Source: Methanocellales archaeon
GTDB taxonomy: Archaea; Halobacteriota; UBA148
Assembly (NCBI GenBank): GCA_030019435.1
Contig: JASEEV010000006.1
Location: 1 to 56,130, forward strand
Length of the DNA: 56,130 nucleotides
Reading direction: 5' to 3'
Part shown: positions 34,449 to 46,277 of the stretch, piece after piece
Layout: each line of letters starts with the position of its first letter
How positions within the stretch are numbered: position 1 is the first letter of the stretch
Position numbers and translations under genes: made by a program
Notes under the pieces: model-generated
What the model saw: only the letters and a program-made list of their open reading frames with translations
Told to the model about the DNA's origin: nothing
The model's database searches: none

Positions 34449-34507
34449 AATTTCCTCACCGCAAGTTTTTTTTTACCGATAACTAACATTCCCTTATCAA
34501 CGAGAAT

Positions 34508-36565
34508 ATGAGAAAGATCATAGCGGCTTTTATGGTGCTGGCGTTCATAACCAGCTTATTCCTCGTGAGCGCATCAGCTCGTCCTGCTAACATCGAAAAG
34601 GTGCCAGTCATAATCGGATTTAAAGATAGACCCGATCCAGCTCTAATACGAGCACATGGTGGAGACATAAAATACAAGTATCATGTGATACCAGCGATAG
34701 CGGCTTCGATGTCTCCGCAAGCTTGTGATGCAATGATGAAAAACAAAAACGTGGCATACATCGAGCCAGATCATGAGGTGCATGCATTACAGCAAACACT
34801 TCCATGGGGTGTGGATCGAATAGATGCGAACTTGGTTTGGAGTTATAACAAAGGTACTGGTGTTAAAGTTGCGATCATCGACACTGGGATAGATTACACG
34901 CATCCGGACTTAGATGCCAACTATAGAGGCGGATATGATTTTGTGAACGATGATGCCGATCCAAAGGATGACAATGGGCATGGCACGCATTGCGCAGGTA
35001 TCGTTGTGGCAGAGGACAATGATATTGGTGTTGTCGGTGTAGCACCAGAAGCATCATTGTATGCGGTTAAAGTTCTCGATAGACTTGGGTCCGGTTGGCT
35101 TAGCGATGTCATTGCAGGGATACAATGGTCAGTTGACAACGATATGGACGTAGTATCAATGAGTCTGGGCACGTCCACTTATTCAGCAAGCCTGGAAACT
35201 GCATGCAATAACGCCTATAATGCCGGTCTCGTTCTAGTTGCAGCGGCTGGTAATAGTGGGGATGGGAATCCGGCTACAAATGAATACTCATATCCCGCCG
35301 CATACGGTTCGGTCATTGCAGTTGGCGCGACAGACATAAATAATGTAGCGCCTTCTTGGAGCAACTCAGGTCCATATCTGGAATTAGCGGCACCAGGCGT
35401 AAGCATATACTCAACCCTGCCAACGTACAGGGTTACCTTGACCAGAACATATGGGTATAACTATGGAACTTTGAGTGGAACTTCAATGGCATGTCCGCAT
35501 GCTGCTGGAGTGGCAGCCCTCGTGATGGCCTCTGATCCAACGTTAACAAACACAGATGTAAGATCGCGTTTGCAAACGACCGCTGATGATCTAGGACCAG
35601 TGGGATGGGATTCTGTGTATGGGAGTGGTCTAGTTGATGCTGATGAAGCTGCTCCGGGTGTGGACACAATCCCACCAACGATATCTGATATAACACCTGC
35701 TGACGGAGCATTCGTAAACACAGGAACTCCAACGATTTCTGCTACCGTGACGGATGCGAGTGGCATCGATGCGACCTCTATTGTCATGATGGTAGATGGG
35801 GCGACGGTTGCTCATACTTATGACAGTGCAACTGGTCTGGTGTCTTATGTATCAGCTACACCTTTGGTAGAGGGACTCCATACGGCGACTCTAGATGTAT
35901 CAGATACGGTGGGCAATCTTGCCACTGCCAGTTGGTCCTTCACCGTGGACACCACACCTCCAGCCCAAGTCACTGGTTTAGTAGTCACTACGGTCAGTAG
36001 CAGCCAGCTGGACCTTTCGTGGTATGCCAATACTGAAACGGATCTTGACCACTACAATGTGTACAGAAGCACCACGTCTGGTGGCCCGTATGACTTGGTC
36101 GCATCGCCCACCACGAATTCGTACTCAGACACTGGATTGGTATCTTCAACAACTTACTATTACACGGTAACAGCGGTTGACACGGCAGGAAATAAGGGGA
36201 TACCATCAGAGGAAGCATCCGGAACGACGAGTGAAGCACCTGCTAACCTCATGCACGTAGCAAGCATTGACATGTGGTACACGAGGGTGGGACGGAACTA
36301 CAAAATATACACTAAGGTAATGATAGTTGACTCAGGCGACCTTGCTGTTGAGGGTGCTACAGTTTACCTTGAGATGGCTTTACCAAACGGTGCCACAGCC
36401 AGTGGCAGTGGCGACACAGGTGCTGATGGAACGGTGACCTTCGTGTACGGTCCGACGCGGACGATAGGCACATACACCTCAACGGTAACCGATGTGGTAA
36501 AGCTCGATTGGACCTACGATTCCACTAAAAACGTGGAGACTAGTGAGAAGTTAGTGGTACCATAG
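34508..36565 (+). CDS. Secreted subtilisin-like serine protease (S8)
   Basis: A 685-residue exported protease. Signal peptide residues 1 to about 25; I9-type propeptide about 30-95; S8 catalytic domain about 100-385 with Asp125 in IDTGID, His158 in NGHGTHCAG and Ser326 in GTSMACPHAAGV. Then an Ig-like domain (PPTISDITPADGAFVNTGTP, from about 390), a fibronectin type III-like domain (about 485-575) and a C-terminal beta domain. The triad is complete, so it should be active outside the cell. No PGF-CTERM or membrane anchor is visible. It lies upstream of the rRNA operon on the same strand. Confidence 0.95.
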   Translation: MRKIIAAFMVLAFITSLFLVSASARPANIEKVPVIIGFKDRPDPALIRAHGGDIKYKYHVIPAIAASMSPQACDAMMKNKNVAYIEPDHEVHALQQTLPWGVDRIDANLVWSYNKGTGVKVAIIDTGIDYTHPDLDANYRGGYDFVNDDADPKDDNGHGTHCAGIVVAEDNDIGVVGVAPEASLYAVKVLDRLGSGWLSDVIAGIQWSVDNDMDVVSMSLGTSTYSASLETACNNAYNAGLVLVAAAGNSGDGNPATNEYSYPAAYGSVIAVGATDINNVAPSWSNSGPYLELAAPGVSIYSTLPTYRVTLTRTYGYNYGTLSGTSMACPHAAGVAALVMASDPTLTNTDVRSRLQTTADDLGPVGWDSVYGSGLVDADEAAPGVDTIPPTISDITPADGAFVNTGTPTISATVTDASGIDATSIVMMVDGATVAHTYDSATGLVSYVSATPLVEGLHTATLDVSDTVGNLATASWSFTVDTTPPAQVTGLVVTTVSSSQLDLSWYANTETDLDHYNVYRSTTSGGPYDLVASPTTNSYSDTGLVSSTTYYYTVTAVDTAGNKGIPSEEASGTTSEAPANLMHVASIDMWYTRVGRNYKIYTKVMIVDSGDLAVEGATVYLEMALPNGATASGSGDTGADGTVTFVYGPTRTIGTYTSTVTDVVKLDWTYDSTKNVETSEKLVVP

Positions 36566-36614
36566 GAAAATAGGGCCCCCATCTATTCTATTCTGTGTTG
36601 TAAGCACCATAACC

Positions 36615-36709
36615 CTTAAATACTGACAGACATATCTAGGTGGGCACTCAATAAAAGATGCCCTGCATGCCTGCAGATATCCGATTTCTAAGGCACAACT
36701 CTTATATAT
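36615..36709 (+). promoter_or_regulatory. rRNA operon promoter region with two TATA elements
   Basis: Two TATA-like elements precede 16S: CTTAAATAC near 36615-36623 and CTTATATATC at 36701-36710. The second lies about 128 bases before the mature 16S 5' end, leaving a leader with a hairpin (GGCGTGA/TTCACGTC near 36748-36767). Tandem promoters are common for archaeal rRNA operons. Assignment by motif only. Confidence 0.55.
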
Positions 36710-36786
36710 CATCGAAACCATACTGTATAACTGGACGTAAGGATTATTTCAGATGGAGGCGTGAGCTATTTCACGTCTGACATTCG

Positions 36787-36815
36787 CCCTAACAGTTCGG
36801 TCATTCCGATCAGTG
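36787..36815 (+). other. Pre-16S processing stem, 5' arm
   Basis: This leader segment (CCCTAACAGTTCGG then TCATTCCGATCAGTG) is largely complementary to 38319-38348 downstream of 16S (CAGCCGATCGGAGCCG then AAAAACTGCTAGGG). The two enclose the whole 16S, so they form the long processing helix cut by the splicing endonuclease in archaea. Some mismatches are present; I did not fold it by program. Confidence 0.65.
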
Positions 36816-36837
36816 CGTTTAAACACCAAAAATTCCA

Positions 36838-38309
<1,472 letters not shown>

Positions 38310-38446
38310 AACGAAATACAGCCGATCGGAGCCGAAAAACTGCTAGGGTAGGCATGATAATACGAGATTCGTTGGGACCCCGGGGGAGCTTCTAACGCCC
38401 GAAATGTATATAATCTATTGGGTGTAACGAGATAGGTCGCTATGTG

Positions 38447-38558
38447 GGGCTCGTAGCTCAGTTGGAAGAGCGCTGCCTTTGCATCCGAGGGGCTTCGCCC
38501 CATTCGAACCCCAAGGCGAAATAGGCAGAGGCCCTGGGTTCAAATCCCAGCGAGTCCA
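38447..38558 (+). tRNA. tRNA-Ala (TGC) with intron, in the 16S-23S spacer
   Basis: Acceptor GGGCTCG/CGAGTCC, D arm TAGCTC..GAGC, anticodon stem CTGCC/GGCAG, T arm CTGGG-TTCAAAT-CCCAG, discriminator A. The anticodon loop TTTGCA (anticodon TGC) is interrupted after position 37 by an intron of about 39 bases, 38484-38522, containing the hairpin GGGGC-TTC-GCCCC and ending CGAAAT before A38. The canonical 37/38 position fits the archaeal splicing endonuclease. CCA is not encoded. tRNA-Ala in this spacer is normal in archaea; an intron in it is unusual. Confidence 0.92.
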
Positions 38559-38664
38559 TTTCAAACCCCTTTAGAAAGGTGTTTGATCCCCAAAACCTTT
38601 TAGGAAAAGGTTTGATCCAAAAAGTAATATTTGGGGGAGTCAAGAGGGGGCAGAGCCCCCTTTG
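38559..38664 (+). repeat. Mini-hairpin run in the spacer before 23S
   Basis: Three hairpins follow one another: CAAACCCCTTT-AG-AAAGGTGTTTG (38563-38586, one mismatch), AAACCTTTT-AGG-AAAAGGTTT (38594-38614, perfect), and AGGGGGC-AGA-GCCCCCT (38645-38661, perfect). The last sits in a conserved context TCAAGAGGG...CCCTTTG shared with 40358-40380 and 41834-41854. No gene. They may guide rRNA processing or be a small mobile repeat. Confidence 0.7.
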
Positions 38665-38728
38665 TAGATGCACTCGGTGAGAGAAATCTCGTCGGGGAAG
38701 GGTGGATAGCGTTAATCAGCTAAATGAG

Positions 38729-38750
38729 ACCGCGTATAAGTTTGCGACCC
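38729..38750 (+). other. Pre-23S processing stem, 5' arm
   Basis: ACCGCGTATAAGTTTGCGAC plus CC is exactly complementary to 41798-41819, a 22-base perfect helix enclosing 23S. This is the substrate for the bulge-helix-bulge endonuclease that frees pre-23S rRNA. It helps to bound the 23S gene. Confidence 0.9.
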
Positions 38751-41797
<3,047 letters not shown>

Positions 41798-41819
41798 GGG
41801 TCGCAAACTTATACGCGGT
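41798..41819 (+). other. Pre-23S processing stem, 3' arm
   Basis: GGGTCGCAAACTTATACGCG plus GT, the exact reverse complement of 38729-38750. Marks the 3' boundary of the pre-23S loop; the tRNA-Cys gene follows 37 bases later. Confidence 0.9.
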
Positions 41820-41833
41820 TTTCAAAGCGGGTT

Positions 41834-41854
41834 TCAAGAGGGCGTAGCCCTTTG
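41834..41854 (+). repeat. TCAAGAGGG hairpin element between 23S and tRNA-Cys
   Basis: TCAAGAGGGCGTAGCCCTTT then G: hairpin AGGGC-GTA-GCCCT with flanks identical to the copies at 38640 and 40358. Third copy of the element in the operon, only two bases before tRNA-Cys. Confidence 0.6.
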
Positions 41855-41856
41855 AT

Positions 41857-41977
41857 GCCAAGGTGGCGGAATGGCTAACGCAGCCGCCTGCAGATGAAAA
41901 AGGAAAAAGGTCATCGGAAAACTACGTTTTCCTCGGTGGAGAGCGGCTTTTTGCCGGTTCAATTCCGGTCCTTGGCT
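41857..41977 (+). tRNA. tRNA-Cys (GCA) with intron
   Basis: Acceptor GCCAAGG/CCTTGGC, D arm GCGG..ACGC region, anticodon stem GCCGC/GCGGC, T arm GCCGG-TTCAATT-CCGGT, discriminator T, which is a cysteine identity base. The loop CTGCAG gives anticodon GCA. An intron of about 48 bases (41894-41941) follows position 37 and contains the perfect hairpin GGAAAAC-TAC-GTTTTCC, the same triloop design as in 23S at 40313. CCA not encoded. Location between 23S and 5S is usual in some euryarchaea. Confidence 0.93.
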
Positions 41978-41980
41978 TGC

Positions 41981-42062
41981 GACTACTTCCGAAGGAAGTA
42001 GGAGTGCTGCAACGAAGTTGCAGCTAGGAGATTCTGAGCGAAGAATCGAGGAGACGATAGTC
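41981..42062 (+). repeat. Closed array of three hairpins between tRNA-Cys and 5S
   Basis: Three hairpins in a row: CTACTTCC-GAA-GGAAGTAG (41983-42001), CTGCAAC-GAA-GTTGCAG (42007-42023) and GATTCT-GAGCGA-AGAATC (42030-42047). The outer ends GACTA (41981) and TAGTC (42058-42062) can pair and close a multi-branched RNA. A 26-base stretch, 42028-42053, recurs exactly in the RNase P RNA (45385-45410, minus). No protein coding. Function unknown; could be a processed small RNA or a repeat insertion. Confidence 0.65.
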
Positions 42063-42077
42063 ATTACGTTCATAAGT

Positions 42078-42207
42078 TGAGCATAGCGGCCATGGCGACG
42101 GGGAAACTCCTGGTCCCATCTCGAACCCAGAAGATAAGACCGTCCACGTTCTATGCTGTACTGAGGTGCGCGAGCCCTTGGGAACCATAGGTCGCTGCTA
42201 TGCTCAC
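42078..42207 (+). rRNA. rrf: 5S ribosomal RNA
   Basis: TGAGCATAGC at the 5' end pairs with GCTATGCTCA at the 3' end (helix I). GGCGACGGGG..CTCCTGGTCCCATCTCGAACCC (loop A to helix III) and GAAGATAAGACCGTCCACGT are archaeal 5S landmarks. Length about 130 bases, within the archaeal range. It is last in the operon. Confidence 0.93.
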
Positions 42208-42220
42208 CTGTTTTATTTTG
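42208..42220 (+). terminator. T-rich terminator after 5S
   Basis: Immediately after 5S the plus strand reads CTGTTTTATTTTG. A T-rich run without a required stem is the usual archaeal terminator. Beyond it, 42221-42410 is AT-rich with no ORF or RNA that I recognise. Confidence 0.55.
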
Positions 42221-42410
42221 GGGTTGAGTAGCATTCGAGATATTGTCGATGGCGGCTGGCTCACCTAAGGGTTTTGTTTGTTATGAAAGATAAAAAAACT
42301 TGAATATTTAAATGGACTTGGACAGGAAAGTTGGGAGTTATGTGGAATGCTGGCAGGAGGATGGTTTCTTATATCTAAAAAGGAAATCGAATAAAATGAT
42401 CTATTTAAGT

Positions 42411-42505
42411 GCCAGCCCTTGGGAACCTAGATTGCGAGCGTAGCGAGTAATCGAGGATAAGAAAATCTTTGATTTTCGACCATAGATCGCTGCTATGCTC
42501 ACCTG
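42411..42505 (+). pseudogene. Partial, interrupted duplicate of the 5S rRNA 3' end
   Basis: AGCCCTTGGGAACC (42414-42427) and CCATAGATCGCTGCTATGCT then CACCTG (42480-42505) match the last 40 bases of the real 5S with one change, but are separated by about 53 foreign bases. The insert contains ATTGCGAGCGTAGCGAGTAA (like the GAGCGAAGAATCGAGGA element at 42030) and a perfect GAAAATC-TTT-GATTTTC hairpin. The 5' two thirds of 5S are absent, so it is not functional. It ends inside the 3' end of the convergent universal stress protein gene. Confidence 0.75.
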
Positions 42506-42915
42506 CTTTTTTCGCGCTCCTCTGGAATCACGACAACAGGACATGATGCCATGTTGATCAGATCTTGGGCTGTACTCTGGCGGATAAATCGATAAATCTT
42601 CTCAAATTTGTAATGTCCCATGACGATCATGTCATAATCCTTGGACATGTCAACGGTCTTCTTTGGGATCTCCTCTGCCTTGCATCTTATATCAAGCAGC
42701 TCATGGCTGGTTTCGACGCCTTGCATCCGTCCCATCTCCGCATATTTGTCTATTGCACCACGTCTTTTCTCGAGGGCTTCGTTCGTATCATCTGCGGTGA
42801 CGATGGTGACCATATGAATTCTTGCACCCAGTTGCTTCGCTAGTTCAGTTGCCGTTTTGACAACGTCCTCATCATCCTTCAACGGATTAACTGGAACAAG
42901 TATCTTTTTGAACAT
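42499..42915 (-). CDS. Universal stress protein (UspA family)
   Basis: A 138-residue UspA-fold protein: MFKKILVPVNPLKDDEDVVK at the N-terminus and, near the C-terminus, MGHYKFEKIYRFIRQSTAQD with CPVVVIPEE. The ATP-binding pattern G-x2-G-x9-G(S/T) is imperfect: only MGHYKFEKI is seen, so nucleotide binding is uncertain. The ATG overlaps the roadblock stop (TGATG), so translation is coupled. It is last in a minus-strand operon with a roadblock protein and two KaiC-like ATPases. Its 3' end overlaps the duplicated 5S fragment. Confidence 0.87.
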   Translation of the reverse strand: MFKKILVPVNPLKDDEDVVKTATELAKQLGARIHMVTIVTADDTNEALEKRRGAIDKYAEMGRMQGVETSHELLDIRCKAEEIPKKTVDMSKDYDMIVMGHYKFEKIYRFIRQSTAQDLINMASCPVVVIPEEREKSR

Positions 42916-43280
42916 CACAACAACTCCTTTGCCTTATCAGCTGCCTTTTCCATCTCAACCAATATCAATCCCAAACCCGCCTCTGGTGGTGTCATGACGA
43001 TCAAAAGGGCTTTGGGACCGGCGCCAGTAGCGATCACCTTTCCTTTTGCGGACTCCACGATGATCCTATCTGGGATTCCCTTCTTCAGCTCCGCCGTTGC
43101 GGTCTCTGCCGCACCTAACATGGTGGCACTCATCGCAGCAAAGGTCTCAGCATGTATCCCAGGGGGAATGTCAGATGTCATGATCAGACCATCTCTTGAG
43201 ACGACGGCAGAGGCTTCTATATCACCAGTCCTTTTTAGATCACTCACTATTTTTTGGAGCGTTTCTGCAACTGTTGGCAT
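42915..43280 (-). CDS. Roadblock/LC7-domain protein
   Basis: A 121-residue paralogue of the protein encoded at 7859-8239, with near-identical AAMSATMLGAAETATAELKK and PDRIIVESAKGKVIATGAGP. It is the likely regulator (MglB-like) of the small GTPase domain encoded one base upstream in the operon (43282). Roadblock dimers commonly act as GTPase-activating or scaffold partners. Start ATG 43280 directly follows the GTPase fusion stop. Confidence 0.9.
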   Translation of the reverse strand: MPTVAETLQKIVSDLKRTGDIEASAVVSRDGLIMTSDIPPGIHAETFAAMSATMLGAAETATAELKKGIPDRIIVESAKGKVIATGAGPKALLIVMTPPEAGLGLILVEMEKAADKAKELL

Positions 43281-43281
43281 A

Positions 43282-44451
43282 TCATTTGACCTCTGTTATC
43301 ATGTCGATCAGCGTTTCAAATGCCTCAAACACACCTTTCTTTTCCGTCGCAACGGTTGGGACGATCGGCACCGATTTTGGGACTTTCATTCGCTCTCGTA
43401 GTTCATCCACGCTTAAAGCATCTGGCAGGTCTTGTTTGTTCGCTACGATCACATAAGGAAGCCCGTGTGCCCTCGCAGTCTCTAGCATCTGCTTCGCCCT
43501 GACGAAGTCCATCGGCTTTGATGAGTCTAACACAAGGAACACGCCCATCGCCTCGCCACCGAGCACTTTGAGAATGGGATCAAATCGTTCTTGTCCTGGC
43601 GTTCCAAATATGTCTGCTGCAAATCCTTTGTGGTCTATCCTACCATGATCCATCGCAACGGTAGTTCCAAGGCGGTCCACAGATACGGCTCTGCTCGAGA
43701 TCGCGTGGATAAAAGTGGACTTGCCAGAGTGGTATGCCCCTGTCACAAGGATCTTGGGTATGTATACCCGTATACCAGTAGGTCGAAACACTTTGAACAA
43801 CATCGATCGTTTCTTCACCTCAGCCCAGTCCACCTTTGAGACTCCAAAGTACTGTCCAAATATGACTCGTTCAGCAATTCCTCCGATCGTGACCACCGCA
43901 TCGAACAGCTCTTCTTTTATCTGTTTCAGTGTTTCCTCAGCATAGGGCCAAGCGGTGAAGTTGCAAACAAAGACGTTATTGTACGTCATATGGAGTTTTT
44001 TCCATTTTTTGACATACTCCAACGTCTCCTCCTCTCCACACAGGTCCATGAGGGTCGATAGGGGCTCAAACACGACCAGACCGCTGCCAAGCTCTTCCAT
44101 TGCCTTTGACAAAGTCTCATCCAATGCCCCGATGTTCTCCGGATCGGACACAACGTAGCGTTCATCAGAATCCGCTCCCACTAGTGCCGAATAAGCGTCA
44201 ACGATGATAAATCGATCCTCGAACTTTCCAACATCCCAGCCAAATTCGTTGAAGTGCTCTCTAACCGTATAGGGGGCTGAGCTGATAGTGACATATATTC
44301 CTTTCCCTCCTTGCATCAGATGGTGGTACAAGGTCTGCATCCCAAATACATCACCCTCGACACCAGGTTGTACGTAATATACCAATGACCTGCCTGGTGG
44401 AACTTCTCCACCCATGAAGTCATCCAGTTTTGGAATGCCTGTTTTGAGCAT
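43282..44451 (-). CDS. KaiC-like ATPase domain fused to Ras-like small GTPase
   Basis: A 389-residue fusion. Residues 1 to about 225 have the KaiC/RecA fold (TGIPKLDDFMGGEVPPGRSL, then FEPLSTLMDLCG), but the Walker A position reads QPGVEGDVFG (28-37) without the Lys, so the ATPase site seems dead. Residues about 230-389 are a small GTPase of Arf/Rab-like type: G1 GAYHSGKST (238-246), Thr263/264 for G2, DIFGTPGQERF (280-290) for G3, NKQD (338-341) for G4. It lies between a second KaiC-like gene and the roadblock gene, all within three bases. I infer a switch controlling polarity, motility or signalling. Confidence 0.88.
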   Translation of the reverse strand: MLKTGIPKLDDFMGGEVPPGRSLVYYVQPGVEGDVFGMQTLYHHLMQGGKGIYVTISSAPYTVREHFNEFGWDVGKFEDRFIIVDAYSALVGADSDERYVVSDPENIGALDETLSKAMEELGSGLVVFEPLSTLMDLCGEEETLEYVKKWKKLHMTYNNVFVCNFTAWPYAEETLKQIKEELFDAVVTIGGIAERVIFGQYFGVSKVDWAEVKKRSMLFKVFRPTGIRVYIPKILVTGAYHSGKSTFIHAISSRAVSVDRLGTTVAMDHGRIDHKGFAADIFGTPGQERFDPILKVLGGEAMGVFLVLDSSKPMDFVRAKQMLETARAHGLPYVIVANKQDLPDALSVDELRERMKVPKSVPIVPTVATEKKGVFEAFETLIDMITEVK

Positions 44452-44453
44452 TT

Positions 44454-45143
44454 TCAGTCACCCTTTATCACGATGTTCGCTCCTTCAATCTCATATTCGA
44501 GCCACTCTGTTAGTTTCGAGCCCAATCCTCTTGCCCTAATGAAAAATCGATCGTTCTCTTCTTTGATCTCAATCATACCGTCGACCAGTTGTTTGAGCGT
44601 TGCGATCGTCTGCTCATCGTGCATACCACTCTCGATCACATAGATACCGATGGCATCTGCTACTTTAATTCGGCCCGTGAAGACGTGTAAGAACCTGAAA
44701 ATGGTCTGCAAGTTGGAGTACATCAGCATCGTCGATAATGAGTTGATGATCAGTCTTGTTTTTTGAATACGGGCTCTCATATAGAACTGCTCAAAAAACT
44801 GACTTATCTTGACGCCGATGCCTGTTAGATCCACAGGGCTCGATGCCCTCTTTATGTTTTGCGTGTCGGATACATCCATCCCGAGCGTTCTTGATACGCA
44901 GTCCACGATTCCGAACCGCTCTCTGTCCTTCTCTATGTCCAGCTCGCTCTGCTCAAACCACTTGAGCACACCTTCACCGTGCTCTCTTGTGGATACGAGA
45001 ATAATTCCTTCACCGTTCATTAAGCCAGCATGCACGATGTTGTTGACAAATATCTCTTTCCCGCACATCGGCGGTCCAATTAGCATTATGTTCAGTCCGC
45101 CCTGGACTTTATCCAATTTTGGTATCCCGAGATGATATTCCAC
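44454..45143 (-). CDS. KaiC-like RecA-family ATPase
   Basis: A 229-residue single KaiC-like domain. LGIPKLDKVQGGLNIMLIGP leads to the Walker A variant GPPMCGKE (23-30); RLIINSLSTMLMYSN near 133 is the Walker B region. Single-domain KaiC-like proteins are often signal-transduction ATPases in archaea. Start is GTG 45143, supported by AAGGAG eight bases upstream and a TATA-like GTATTTTATAG before it. First gene of the KaiC-GTPase-roadblock-USP operon. The RNase P RNA gene ends about 70 bases upstream on the same strand. Confidence 0.87.
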   Translation of the reverse strand: MEYHLGIPKLDKVQGGLNIMLIGPPMCGKEIFVNNIVHAGLMNGEGIILVSTREHGEGVLKWFEQSELDIEKDRERFGIVDCVSRTLGMDVSDTQNIKRASSPVDLTGIGVKISQFFEQFYMRARIQKTRLIINSLSTMLMYSNLQTIFRFLHVFTGRIKVADAIGIYVIESGMHDEQTIATLKQLVDGMIEIKEENDRFFIRARGLGSKLTEWLEYEIEGANIVIKGD

Positions 45144-45213
45144 GTTAATCTCCTTCGGATTAAGTTGCCTATTTATTACTATAAAATACTTATCCTTCTT
45201 AATTTTTTGAAAG

Positions 45214-45636
45214 TGAGTGAGGAGAGTAAGCCCCCTTTTGTTTCAGCGGCATTCGTCTGAGCGTCATACTCGGGCATCGGCTGGACTCCTTATCTGCCCA
45301 TCTTTGACTTGCACCTACGAGGTTTCGCCGTTCCATCCATGCATGCACGACCTCATCGTCAAAAATCGCAAAAGCGATTTTCTCCTCCTCGATTCTTCGC
45401 TCAGAATCTCGGTTCCGAATCATCGCATTGGTGCAGCGTGGTATCGTTTCTGTGCCAGAGCCAAGACTCTCGCCTTGTGCGCTTACATGCACTCGTATGT
45501 CCAGACGGTGGGGGGACTTTCCTCGCAACCTTTTTGCAAGCAAAAAGGCGTTTCTGTTGCACAGAAACAGCCTCTTTCTACGCAAGTAGAAAGCTGCTTG
45601 ACCAAAAAGTTGTGGCAGCCGCCCTTCCTCTCTCAA
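45214..45636 (-). ncRNA. rnpB: RNase P RNA
   Basis: Catalytic RNA that trims tRNA 5' ends. On the minus strand GCGAGGAAAGTCCCCCCACC (45526-45507) is the universal P4 5' strand (CR-I). Near the 3' end GAATGCCGCTGAAACAAAAG then GGGGCTTACTC is the CR-V/P4 3' strand. GAGAGAGG at the 5' end pairs CCTCACTC at the 3' end as P1. Length about 423 bases is long for archaea; extra length comes from perfect hairpins CTTTCTAC/GTAGAAAG (45574-45593), GTTTCTGT/ACAGAAAC (45550-45568), CCTTTTTGC/GCAAAAAGG (45529-45548), GATTCT/AGAATC (45391-45408) and AAAATCGC/GCGATTTT (about 45362-45381). End positions approximate. Confidence 0.88.
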
Positions 45637-45652
45637 TCATATATTCACGCAA

Positions 45653-45665
45653 AAAGCATATACCT
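45653..45665. promoter_or_regulatory. Shared TATA element of rnpB and AMMECR1 gene
   Basis: AAGCATATACCTT contains the near-palindrome GCATATAC/GTATATGC. Read on the plus strand it lies about 26 bases before the GTG of the AMMECR1 gene, which would be leaderless. Read on the minus strand it lies about 20-25 bases before the RNase P RNA 5' end. One AT-rich element may thus serve both directions. Confidence 0.5.
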
Positions 45666-45686
45666 TTTGCTCCCAAATAACAAAAT

Positions 45687-46277
45687 GTGTTGACTCTAGA
45701 AGAAGGCGTAAGGGCAGTAAAGCTTGCTAGGAACGCAGTCGAGAAATACGTTAGAGACGGTGAGGTACTCTGCCCAGAGAAGCTGCCGAAAAAATTTAGT
45801 GAGAAGAGGGGCGTATTCGTTACCTTAAAGAAGAACGGCCTAAGAGGATGTATAGGGCATCCATATCCGACTGTGCCATTAGGCGAAGCGATCATCGACT
45901 CTGCGATAAGTTCCGCTGCGAAAGATCCAAGATTTATGCCTCTTAGCGCAGAGGAGCTGGACAAAATAACGATTGAAGTGACGGTGCTAACCCCTCCAAG
46001 ACCGATTCGTGCTAAGCCAACGATGTTACCGAAAAAAATAGAGATCGGGAAACATGGGTTGATCATCACCAGGGGACGAAATCAAGGGCTTCTGTTACCA
46101 CAGGTTGCCGTTGAACATGGTATGGACGAGGAGGAGTTTCTCTCTCAGACATGCATGAAAGCAGGATTGTATCCAGACGCGTGGTTGGAAGAGGGTACGC
46201 AAATATATGTTTTCGAGGGGCAAATATTCGTTGAGAAAACGCCAAGAGGAGACGTAGAGGAAAGGAGAATCACCTAG
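45687..46277 (+). CDS. AMMECR1-domain protein
   Basis: A 196-residue protein with the hallmark [11 protein letters not shown] (LRGCIG at 52-57) and [34 protein letters not shown] near 110-145. The AMMECR1 family is conserved from archaea to human; its activity is unknown, though it often lies beside MEMO and radical SAM genes in archaea. Start GTG 45687 is probably leaderless (TATA 26 bases upstream); a TTG follows directly. It overlaps the convergent DUF47 gene by eight bases. Confidence 0.92.
   Translation: MLTLEEGVRAVKLARNAVEKYVRDGEVLCPEKLPKKFSEKRGVFVTLKKNGLRGCIGHPYPTVPLGEAIIDSAISSAAKDPRFMPLSAEELDKITIEVTVLTPPRPIRAKPTMLPKKIEIGKHGLIITRGRNQGLLLPQVAVEHGMDEEEFLSQTCMKAGLYPDAWLEEGTQIYVFEGQIFVEKTPRGDVEERRIT

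Noticed and set aside
34508-36565. PGF-CTERM or membrane anchor on the subtilase
   Set aside because: The C-terminus ends in a beta-rich domain without a hydrophobic helix or PGF motif.
43282-44451. Gas-vesicle regulator GvpD-like or full KaiC circadian protein
   Set aside because: The KaiC half has no functional Walker A, there is no second complete KaiC domain and no gas vesicle genes; the GTPase motifs G1, G3 and G4 are clear instead.
45199-45693. Proteins of 145 and 158 residues over the region upstream of AMMECR1
   Set aside because: Both overlap the RNase P RNA, whose P4 strands and P1 pairing explain the sequence; the translations are low-complexity and rich in Cys/Arg from hairpins.
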